Shown here: positions 12,301 through 21,611 of the stretch, piece by piece
How the letters are laid out: each line of letters opens with the position of its first letter
How positions within the stretch are numbered: position 1 is the stretch's first letter
DNA from: Anaeramoeba flamelloides
Lineage: Eukaryota > Metamonada > Anaeramoebidae
Assembly: GCA_027625915.1 (NCBI GenBank)
Contig: JANTQA010000040.1
Coordinates: 1,054,001-1,118,000, forward strand
DNA length: 64,000 nucleotides
Direction of reading: 5' to 3'
Program-made: the position numbers and the translations under genes
The notes under the pieces: model-generated
What the model was told of the DNA's origin: nothing
Seen by the model: only the letters and a program-made list of their open reading frames with translations
Databases searched by the model: none

Positions 12301-14096
12301 CCAATGTACCATAAGATTTTGGAACAATTTTTCAAATGAATGATATATTTTATTTGTTGTTTTTAAAATTTATCATTATTTCAGACAAAGATCACAAAGT
12401 GTGAAAAAAAAAAATAAAAAAGAAATTTAAAAATTTTTTTGTTAGATGTTTTTTTATTATTTTAGGTCTCAAAATATAACATCCGCTATTGATTTTTTTT
12501 TTGAAAAAAAAAAGATCTGAATATATTTTTTTCTCAATGCCTTCGCATCTCAAAAAGAAATATATTCGATATTTTTTTTTGAAAAAATCAATAACTGCTG
12601 ATATTTTTCTTTAAAAATATTAATAAAAAAAGAAAAAGCACTTAAAATATGGTAATGTTTGAAAGAAATTGTGTTTATCATAACGAAATATAAAAAATAT
12701 GGTTTTTTTATTTTGAGGTGTTATATACTTTATCTGCCGGAGATTTACCATCAGCTATCTTCAACAACTAGACACACTACGATAGTAAAATTCTAAACAC
12801 TCCAAAATTTTCAAAACGGTCTATGGTCTATTTGGGAAGATAAGAGATATTAGTTCCTAAAAAATTCTCTGAAATTATTTAGATTCATTAATAAACAATA
12901 ACGAAGAAATTATTCGAAAAAATATATAAAAAAGTATGATGAATTCTGCTATTAATAATAATACAAAATGTAAATGAACTTTTTAAGGATGTGTTAATAT
13001 TAAATTTCAATTCAGAAAAAACATCTTAACAAAGATATTATATTTTCAAAGATTTTTTCTTTAGAATAATAAAATTTCAAATTTAATTTTCATAAAAAAA
13101 AATCTTAATTTTCAATAGACTTTGATGCAAATGACTAATTGTTGTTGAAAAATTTTTTTTTGTTATTTTTGTTTTTTTCATAATGTTTAATTTTTTTTTG
13201 TAAAAATTATTAATAAAGGAATATATTCTAATTTTTCAAAACTATAAAATGTAAAAAATTTTAAGATGAAAAAGTAACGAATATACCCAAAAAAAAAAAT
13301 CAAATAATCGTAATTCCTTCTGAAAAAAGCAATAAAATCATGATATCCCAGATGAAAACTCTAAAATTACTTTATGATTTATATAATATTATAAATTTTT
13401 TTTCAGGGTTTTTTGGAATAATGATTGATCAAGATATCAAACAATCTTATCTTCATTTTAATCCATTCATTTTTTTTTTTTTTTTTTTTTTTCTTCTCCC
13501 TATTAATCATACATTTCACATGTTTCAATTTTTATTAATAGGATTTATTTCATACCGCTATAGAAGTGATGCTGAAAAGGCAATGAGCCGTTTCAATGGA
13601 GTCTTTTTAGGAGATAGGCGATTAAGACTTGATTGGGATGAAGGTTCAGGAAAACAAGCTAGATTATTTAAACAAAGAAGACCAAGAAATGACTATCGTG
13701 GTTACAATAGTAGATATCCACCTCAAAATAGATATGGAAATAGTTCTAGAGACAATTATTCCTCTTCAAAAAGTAGCTATCACTCAAGAAGAAATAGAAG
13801 CCCAGAAAATAATGATAATAGACGACATCATAGAGAAAGACATCATTCAAGAGAAAAGTATCGTAGACGTAATTCAAAAAGTAGATCTCCAAATAGAAAA
13901 AAAGGTTTGTGAATTTTTTACATTTTCTACATTTTCATACTTTTATAAAACATTAATCTAAAAACTGTTTAATTTTTTTCTTTTCCTTTTTCCATTCTTT
14001 ACTTTTTTTCTTTTTCTTTTCTGATAAAAAAAATAAATAGAACGATCAACAAAATATGAAAACTCAAAAAAAAGTAGACCAGAAGATGAAAATTAA
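6351..14096 (+). CDS. RS-RRM-RS splicing-factor-like protein (SR/TRA2-type)
   Basis: Five exons: 6351-6397, 6484-7135, 7245-7347, 13542-13904, 14041-14096. All join in frame to give 406 residues ending in TAA. Residues 16-220 form an RS domain with SPKN(R)S repeats and a long SR-dipeptide run encoded by (CGCTCT)n. An RRM follows at about 225-308, with RNP2 CLYVGNI and an RNP1-position KGFISYRY. A second Arg/Ser/Tyr-rich tail runs from 309 to 406. The layout matches TRA2-type SR proteins, which bind exonic enhancers in the nucleus, but the RRM end (LDWDEGSGK) recalls the cap-binding protein CBP20. The RNP1 glycine/aromatic spacing is atypical. Intron 3 (7348-13541, 6194 nt) falls exactly inside RNP1. 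Confidence in the exon chain is high; the subfamily is uncertain. Confidence 0.88.
8343..8392 (+). repeat. Single arm of GAAAATGAAGTGAAAA repeat
   Basis: Reads ggaaaatcaagtgaaaattt, then tttcccatttatatttcaaa and taccaataaa. It matches the right arm of the 5.2 kb hairpin closely, with no facing partner arm nearby. Confidence 0.5.
10526..11010. mobile_element. Tc1/mariner-like MITE with ~62 bp terminal inverted repeats
   Basis: The two ends are near-identical reverse complements over about 62 bp. Each carries two copies of the motif aaaaaataccggaca and then 'agatttttaattgtg'. The right end is cactg, the common CAGTG terminus of Tc1/mariner elements. The ~360 bp interior has no ORF, so it is non-autonomous. 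It sits in the SR-protein intron about 155 bp upstream of a candidate exon. An older relative lies at 4410-4895. Confidence 0.75.
11167..11304 (+). other. Candidate stop-containing ('poison') exon in SR intron 3
   Basis: Flanked by a good acceptor (aatttacag at 11166) and the best donor I see inside this intron (cag|gtgaat at 11305). Spliced after exon 3, it would read D-I-A-E-L-R-E-S then TGA, truncating the RRM. It lies in a slightly GC-richer patch. SR genes are known to limit their own expression with such exons; use here is inference. The open frame over this stretch (11194-11391) lacks an ATG, so a separate protein is unlikely. Confidence 0.3.
12232..12339 (+). CDS. Small ORF or gene fragment inside the SR intron
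   Basis: A 35-codon frame from ATG to TGA reads MYNGPQFYSFENQDN and then a tail with VPMYHKILEQFFK. The residue mix looks coding and contrasts with the surrounding homopolymers. No downstream exon could be joined. It may be a gene fragment or a minor exon. Not recognised. Confidence 0.2.
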   Translation: MYNGPQFYSFENQDNANEFPNDVPMYHKILEQFFK

Positions 14097-14455
14097 TTTT
14101 TGAACAACTTCTCAATTTATGAGGAAATTTCAACTTTTATTTCAAATTTTTTTTTTTCTTTTAATATTATAAAAAAATAATAAAATTTTGATCTATTTCT
14201 TAAACCAACTTTTCTATCAATAAAATTCTTTTAGAACTTGAGTTTAATATATTTCTTATTTGTTATAATTATTTTTTTTTTAATATTACTCAAACCTTTT
14301 TAATTATAGATTTAGATCGGTATTTAATTTATTTTTTTTTGTTCATATTATAAAAAGAAATATTGAAATTAAAATTTAAATTTCTTTTCTCACATTTTCA
14401 CAAATATTCTGGTTTCAAATAATATCGTTGAATAAATAATAATGACTTTCTTTAT

Positions 14456-14965
14456 TGTTTTGATTTGGAAACAATCTCTTGATTATGTGAATCTTGTTTG
14501 GGCTGAAAGAATGAAAAAAATGAGATTGTTCGAAGTGTATAAGATGATATTGAGGAGTTCTAAGAATGACGATTAATATCATCTGAGCAATAGAATAATC
14601 TCATTTTTTGGATCTGGAAGGGGATCCAAAACGAACAATTACAACAGGAGATTTGTTAAACAAACGAAACAATATGAGATGATATTAATTTTTTGAACTC
14701 AAAATCTAACTTTAAGAAACAAATAAAGAACAATCAACAAAATAAAGTAAACAAGTAAAAAACTAAATGGTTATTTTTCAATGGTACTTTGAATAAATTA
14801 CTCTTCAAAGGATCTTTTTGTTATCAATGGATTTATCGAAAACAATGAAGTTAAAGGTTACATTTTATTCTATTGAAGACAAAACTTTGGTTTAAATTCA
14901 ACAGAAACAAACTCGATCTTCAATCCTTTCAATGATCATCGATTTCCTCTTTTATTCCACATTTT
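14456..14965 (+). repeat. Dispersed ~510 bp repeat, copy A
   Basis: Starts tgttttgatttggaaacaat and ends cctcttttattccacat. It is the reverse complement of 49740-50250 over its whole length, with strongly conserved blocks such as ctggaaggggatccaaaac, agatgatatt and caaaggatc. No terminal inverted repeat and no long ORF are visible. It could be the end of a decayed element or a short interspersed element. Confidence 0.7.
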
Positions 14966-15499
14966 TTAAGAAATATCAATGCTAATGGTCAGACATAAAA
15001 TTTTAATATATTACGAATATTTTACAATTATTTATTATGAACATTTCTCTAAATAATTATTAACTTCATTTTAGTAAAAAAATGTTTTTATTTTTTTTTT
15101 CTTTATATACAATAATTTTTTTTTCTTATTTCTTAATTTTAAAATGCTTTAAAAATGAGATTATTTTTTTAATTGTTTTTTTGTTAAAAAAAAGAGAGTT
15201 AATCTCTATCTTATTTATAGTTATCACAAATTATTTAATTAAAATTTAACAAAGAAAATGTATATAATGAGAAAAAAAATATACATCTATATAATTATTA
15301 AACATTGAACAGTTCAAGAAACATTATAACAATTCAGATCACGAAAGATCGTTCATTTTCTTAAAAGTCAAAATTTTATTTTTACAACTTTTAATTTTTA
15401 TTTTTTATTTTGAAGAGGAGAAAAATAATTTCCTCTTACAGTCTTTAGGTTTTCTTGAGTATTCTGTTAATTTAGAAAATATAGAATCTATCAAATATT

Positions 15500-16255
15500 C
15501 ACGGAAAACAACCGAAAATCGAAAATATCCTAAATTTTTTTAACTAGGAAAAAACACTTTATGAACAATTTCTAAGAAACACTGGTGCCAATATACTCAG
15601 TATAAAGGTATATTTCGAATTTTATTGTAGAATATTTTTTTTGTGGTCCGAAAATATCAAAATTCAAAAAAATTAAATTTTTGAAATATTATTCAACCCA
15701 TTTTGTGTGAATAAGGGTTGAGTATCTAGGATGATTAACATTTCTGATCATTGTCGAATGGTATTGACTAAATGAGAGAAAATGTACTTGTAAAGAAAAT
15801 TTCTAATTGTATATCATTACCCTTAATTTTGTAATCTTAAATACAATCCAAAAATAACCGAGTAATACCTAATAGTACAATACATACCCATACCCCCACA
15901 CAAGGTGATCCGAGCTCAACTTTATTTAGCTCATCATTCCATAAAATGCTGGTCTAACCAAAACAGACAAACCCACACACTGTCAAAACTAACACAACCC
16001 ATACCAATACCCAGGCATATATACACAATTACCCTAATAAGTGCCAACAATAACTCAAATATACTCAAAAGGTACCAAAAAACTCTTTAGAAGGTCTTAA
16101 AGTAGAAAATTCAAAAAATATCTTCTGTCGGAAAGTAAAATTGCTATTTTACCGTTAAACTGAGTATATTGGGCACTATATTTTCTGCGAAGTTGTTCAT
16201 AAAGTGTTTTTTCCTGTGGTTAAAAAAATTTCGAGTATTTTTGATTTTCGTGTAT
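15500..16255. mobile_element. Large inverted-repeat element, ~100 bp arms
   Basis: Arms at about 15508-15605 and 16160-16252 are about 85% matching reverse complements; both contain ggaaaaaacactttatgaac and caatatactcagt. The interior 15840-16080 is strikingly C/A-rich and G-poor on the + strand. The sequence just left of the arm (15410-15480: agtctttaggttttcttgag) resembles modules of the hairpin array at 47.8 kb, so the two may be related. Non-coding. Confidence 0.65.
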
Positions 16256-17237
16256 TTTATTGAAATTTTCCAATATAAACCTATTTAAATTTCTAAAATG
16301 AACCCCATTTCTTTTTGAATATGAGAAGTTTTATCTTTTGAAAAGAGGCCAAACAAAGGATTATAGACTTATCACATTTCCAATTTGATTTTGGAGACAG
16401 ACAAACCCCCCAGGGATCGATTTCTTTCTTTCTTTCTTTTCTTTTTTTTTTCTATTACAGTACTTTTTTTAATTTTAACTAATATCTTGCATCTTTTGTA
16501 TTGTATAACAACCCACAAAAAAAAAGAATTTATTGAAACGAGTTGTTGTTAAAAATCAACTTTTCTATTGAAATAACGGTTACTGAAAAAGGAAAAGTTT
16601 CACAATATTAAAAATCACTTCTTAACTAAATTAAAATATGGTAAGCTCAAATCTATTTACACCTAGTTGATTTTGGGAATTCTTCTTGGTTGTGGTTGGA
16701 CTTTTCTTTAATATTATTGTAATAGGCTTAGATACCTATTTTTATTTACTCTTTTCTGAAGATTTGACATTTTTTAATTTTAATAAATACGCAAAAATGT
16801 AAAAAAAAAGATCATATTCTTTTATAATTTATTATTAAAAAAAAACCGAAATTTTAAAAAGGTGTTTCAAATGAATTATTTTTTTCAAAAATTGTTTTAA
16901 AAAAAATTAATATAAAAAAAAATATTTCATAATAAATTAAATTACACCCAATCTAAATTATTATATATTTCTAAATCTTTTTAAATTCTATTTTAAATGG
17001 ATTTAATTTTTTTTTTTGAAAAAAAATATATTTATTGTAAAATAAAAATAAAAAAGATAAAGATAAAGAAAAACAAAAAGAAAAAGAAAAGAAATTATAT
17101 AAAAAATAAACGTTTAAAAGTGGTTTCTTGAGCATACGTTATTTCATTGGATTATTCTTTTCGAGTATTAAATTGATATTTGTTTTCATGTTAATTTTTT
17201 CTTCCTAAAAAAAAAAACTGTCTCAAATGATGAAAAA

Positions 17238-20200
17238 TTATTTTTTAGAATTTTTTTTTGCTTTATTAAGACTTATTTTTTTTTTTAATTGTTTTTTTCT
17301 TTTTTCGTATCTATCTAATTCTCTTTCTAAACGTTCTCTTTCTCTTATTAATTCATATTCTTCATTTCTTAATCTTTCATATGTTTCTAATTCAATTTCA
17401 AAAAAGTCTTGGTCTAATTGACGACTTGATTTTTTTTTTTTTAATTCATGGGGTATTAAGTGTTTAATATAATAATTATCCCAAAATATGAAATTTCTTA
17501 TTGCATATTCTGGATAAATTGGGGTTAAACGCTTTCTATAATTTTTATTAGTAAATTCCTTTGTGTTTTGATTAACATAAGTCCATAGCGAATAAGTGTA
17601 TTTTGATAATTTTCTTTTTTGTCTTTCCTGTATGTTATTAAACAAAAATGTACCAAACCTTAATGAAAATAAATTTTCTAAAATAAATATTAAAAAGTTT
17701 TCATTAAATTCATAGGCAGTTGGATCTTGTAGAATACATTGGTATACAGAATCAACCCATTGTAAAAATACTGGAGATCTTTGAGAATTGCCATAATCTG
17801 AATTCGCCTGCCCAATTCTTTGGTGGAATTTATGACCAAAGGACAACCAATCTTTTTCGATTAATACTTCAAATCCTTCAATTGTCCTAAAATACGGATC
17901 TAAAAATAATTGAGATAAACCACATATTTGCGCTGTTCGATCCCACCCATCACTACAATGAACCAAGACAGATTGTGAATCATTTTCAATCAATTTTGCA
18001 ATTGTTACAGAGGAACGAATGATTTTTTCCATATGAGAAAACCATCCTGTATTTTCTAAACCAGAAAGCCTTTTTAAATTTTTAGTTATTTTTTTTTTAT
18101 TTTTATTTTGATTATTATTTGAAAATAAATTTAAAAGTTTTAATGATTTAAATTCTTTCTTTTTTTTTTTTTTTTTTTATTAATTTCACATTCTCTTTAA
18201 AGGAAGAGCAAATTTAAAAATTAGAGGTTTTGATGATAACATATATTATCATGATATTAACAATAAAATCGCGATTAGTCCAACTTTATCACGAAAAATC
18301 ATAAAATCACGATATTCTACATTATCACGATAGAATAATTATCGCGAAAAAATGAAAAATTATTTTTTTGAAATCACAAAAAAAAAATCTCTTGACTTTT
18401 ACAACACCTTGACTTTTACAACACTTTTCCCCTTTAAAAATGTTAAAAAGGGGTTGCAAGGGTTGTGAATTGTCTTCAAGTGTTTGAAAGTTTTGAAAGA
18501 CCAAAAACTTTATAAAGGGAATGAGTTTGGTTTGTTGTAGTAAAAAATCTCTTTCTTTTCATTTTTTTTTTTTAACAAAATATAAAATCTCAAACCAATT
18601 TTATGATCAAACTAATAATTATCCATTTCAACAATACACTTGAATATAAAATAGATGTGTTTTCTTAAAATGGAGTTGTTACATTCACATTTTTAAATAA
18701 CCAAAAAGAATAAAGAATAATTTTCCTTCTTATTGGTGATCGATCAAACAAAAACCTCTAAGATCTAGTTGTGCTTTCTGTCCAATATCAAAGAAGAAGA
18801 ATAAGAATAACAAGAAGACAACAATTGTACAAAAAATCTTAATAATAGGTGATCATCTGGCAAGTATGCTGTGAAAGCTTTTGAAAAGTTATCCAACTCC
18901 TTTTAGCTTTCTGAGAATATTGAAAATGTTTTAACCCAAGAACACATTCTTTAAAGAACAGATGAAAGGGTTGGTTGTTTTAGAAGCTAATTATTCAACA
19001 CAATTTACAACACCACGATTAACTGAAAAAATATTTCTTTATCTTTAGTTCTTATTGTTGTTGATATAAAAGGATCGATAGGTTTGTTAACCAAATTAAA
19101 TGAAAACACAATAAAACTCTTTGATCTGATCCTTGATTGGATCAAGTATCTTTTTTGTTGTTTTTTCAAAGAATGACTTTTTTTCACATAATTTATTTTT
19201 TGATAAAAAAAATTTCTCTGTAAAAATATTGCTCAATTAACCCAAAAACCCATATCAACCATTATCTCGCGATTACTTTTTAATTGCGATATTTTGGCAA
19301 TAATTATGATTTTATAATAATTATCGCGATTTTATAGAATATCGCGATTTGTCATATTAGAATCGCAATAATATCGAATATAGCGATTTTCTGAAATATT
19401 GTGATTTGTTAAAAATAATCATGATTTTTGTCACTTTATCGTGACTTAAGCAAAGGTATCATCAAATCCTCTATTTTGTAACTCTATTTACAAATTATAG
19501 TTTAGTTTTTTATATAAATCACCTTTCTCAATAAAATTCAAGTTATTTAATAGTCATTAAAAAAAAAAATGCACTGGTATATTCATAAATCATTAAAGCA
19601 ATTAAAACAAACTAATGTGAGATGTTGGAAAAGCCATTTATTCATATTTTTATCTAAAATTTCAATTATAATTTTTTTCTCTTTCTCAAAAAAAAGTTAC
19701 AGTTAATCTCATTTAATTATGTATTTCAAAAATTGTTGAGTTAAATTGACGAATAAAGTTATTTTTTTGTCCTTTCTTTGTTTGAAAGTTCTAATCAAAA
19801 CATTTTTTCAATTTTTGATTAAATTGAGGTTGAATAACTCACTAATATTTCTTAAAAAAGTGTAATTTTTTGTATTTTCAAGAATATTTTAAATTATTTT
19901 TTGAATTTTGAGTGTTTTTGTTTTATTTCAATTCCCAAAAGTCAATTAATATATCTACGTTTGTGTGTGTGTGTATGTGTATTCAAGTATGACTATATAG
20001 GCAAATAAACATATTAATAGAAAAAAATAATAAAAAATTCTGATTTTACCATTTTTTATCGTCAACCAATGATTGAAAACAAAGATTTCTAATTCTATTT
20101 AAACTTTCTCTCATTACATGTATATTGTCAATTCCTAAAAATGTTAGATCGCAATTTGGATAATCAACAAGCATTTCATATCCTGCTCCCTTGGCCCTGT

Positions 20201-21611
20201 TTGCCATTGCATTTTTTTTTGGTCTACAATCCATAATAAACAATTTTGTGCCTTCAGGGTTTGATCTAAAAATTGAATTCAACATCTTTTGATCTTCTTC
20301 ACAGCTCCTTTGGGTAATACCGACGCGTGGCTGAGAGCACCTTGTTATTGTCGCGCCAGTTTTCGGGTGAATCCAAGTTAAGGTGGGCAATCTCCCCTTT
20401 GATCTGTATCGAGACACGATTATGATCTCCTCATTAGTCAGCATTTTGGGGAACACTAACAGCCTGGGGTACGTCGAACAAATTTGGTATTTGGAATTAA
20501 TCTTGGAAAGACTCCAGTTCCGGTTTGGTAAGCCTTGCCTTTTGAATTCGCCCTCGGGATCATAAATGCTCCAACCGGAATCAACAACTTGCTTGTTTGA
20601 CTTATGGAGATAAGAGAAACTTAATTCGATCGATGGCGGGAATGCCTTGACATGGAGCGATCGATAAATATCCCTTCTTGAATGATTTTTCTTCAGGAAA
20701 TAAAATTTGTAAAATCGAAAGTCTTTGGAATAAATCTCAATCCCATATGAAAAGTTGCCTCTTCCTGTGGACTGGTGCCCAAACTTTTCAATTCTTAAAA
20801 TTGTTCCCAATGTGATTTCTGGATTCAAAACGGTATCATAGTTGTCAAAGATTTCGATCTCGTTTGGCACAAAAAATAATCGGTAATTTGTTAAATAGAG
20901 CTTGCCAAGAATTGGCTGAATTTTGTTTTGTGGTAATTTGTAACCAAAAGTCACATTCAGACTTTTCATCTCTATTTTTTCTCCCTCAAGAAAGACAATC
21001 TTTAATTTCCCATATGTTAGGCATTGTGTCGTGCCTTTGAAATATTCTTTGTTGTTACTTTTTGAATGCAGAACAATCGTTGGTTTTCTTGTTTTTTCGT
21101 CCTTTACAACAACCCAATCGCCAATTTGACTATCTTTTCTTTCCAAGTTTTTTGTTTCTTTTTTGGTTTCTTTTTCTTTTTCTTTGTTTGAATTTTCTTT
21201 TTGTTCTTGTTTTTTTTCATTTTCTTGTTTTTTTTCATTTTCTTGTTTTTCTTCATTTTCTTGGGTATTTTCTTTTTTATTTTTATTCTTGTTTATTATT
21301 AATTTGTTTGTTTTCATTATAGAAAAGAAAAAAAGGTGTTGTTTTTTTTTATTTTTATTGAATAACACTTATTGTGGAACTAAGCATTAAAACAAAACAC
21401 TTACTTGCTTTGTTAAAATTAAAACTTTTTTTTTAAATGAAGTGCTGCTTTGGATCCCATCAAGTTGTGCATCAAATTCATCTTCATCAATTTCTGAAGA
21501 CAACTCATCTGAACGGTTCAGTTTTTGAAGTGTTTCAAGAATGACTTTTTGTGCTTCTTCATCAGAATTTGAGGAAGATGAATCAAAATCTGATTCACTA
21601 GAAAATTCCAT
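17238..21611 (-). CDS. Myotubularin-family phosphoinositide 3-phosphatase (catalytically complete)
   Basis: Exons on the minus strand: 21611-21405, about 21287-20050, and 18069-17238, giving 758 residues. The first exon is acidic (MEFSSESDFD...). Low-complexity K/E/N follows, then PH-GRAM at about 110-230 (KIVFLEGE, LTNYRLFFVPNEIE). The phosphatase core runs from about 240 (PRLLVFP, RSKGRLPTLTW, RCSQPRVG, FLGIDNIHVMRESL) to about 690. The CX5R site is HCSDGWDRT with Cys at about 520 and Arg at about 526, so it should dephosphorylate PI3P and PI(3,5)P2 on endosomal membranes. RSPVFLQW and FGTFLFN are family signatures. Residues 700-758 form the usual coiled coil. The join after DDKKW to LSGLENTGW is well supported by family alignment. 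The first-intron acceptor (aacaag, 21288) is the best in-frame choice but lacks a pyrimidine tract. Confidence 0.92.
18222..19473. mobile_element. hAT-like DNA transposon remnant in myotubularin intron
   Basis: The termini tagaggttttgatgataac (left) and its counterpart tagaggatttgatgatacc (right, reverse complement) form ~19 bp inverted repeats. These fit the short YARNG-type ends of hAT elements. The first and last ~200 bp carry many copies of the palindrome-like tatcgcgat/atcgcgatt, as expected of subterminal transposase sites. The interior (18530-19190) has a coding look (e.g. GSIGLLTKLNENTIKLFDLI) but no intact frame. I see no clear 8 bp target duplication. Family assignment is inference. 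Confidence 0.6.

Larger units (their letters stand above)
7348..13541 (+). other. 6.2 kb intron of the SR-protein gene
   Basis: Starts GTTTGT after K-G of RNP1 and ends taatag. It contains a GAAAAT-family arm (8343-8392), a Tc1-like MITE (10526-11010), a candidate stop-bearing exon (11167-11304) and a small coding-like ORF (12232-12339). The remainder is A/T-rich with homopolymer runs. The other introns of this gene are 86, 109 and 136 nt. Confidence 0.8.
14097..17237. other. Intergenic between convergent SR and myotubularin genes
   Basis: Contains a dispersed repeat copy (14456-14965) and a large inverted-repeat element (15500-16255). A (TTTC)n tract lies at about 16424-16440. The 16.3-17.2 kb part is featureless A/T-rich sequence that would include both 3' UTRs. 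Confidence 0.6.

Noticed and set aside
15905-16090. 61-codon ORF in the 15.5 kb element
   Set aside because: Lies in the G-poor CA-rich core, which is naturally open because stop codons starting TG or ending AG are rare there.
20383-20565. 60-codon + strand ORF
   Set aside because: Antisense to the myotubularin PH-GRAM/phosphatase exon.
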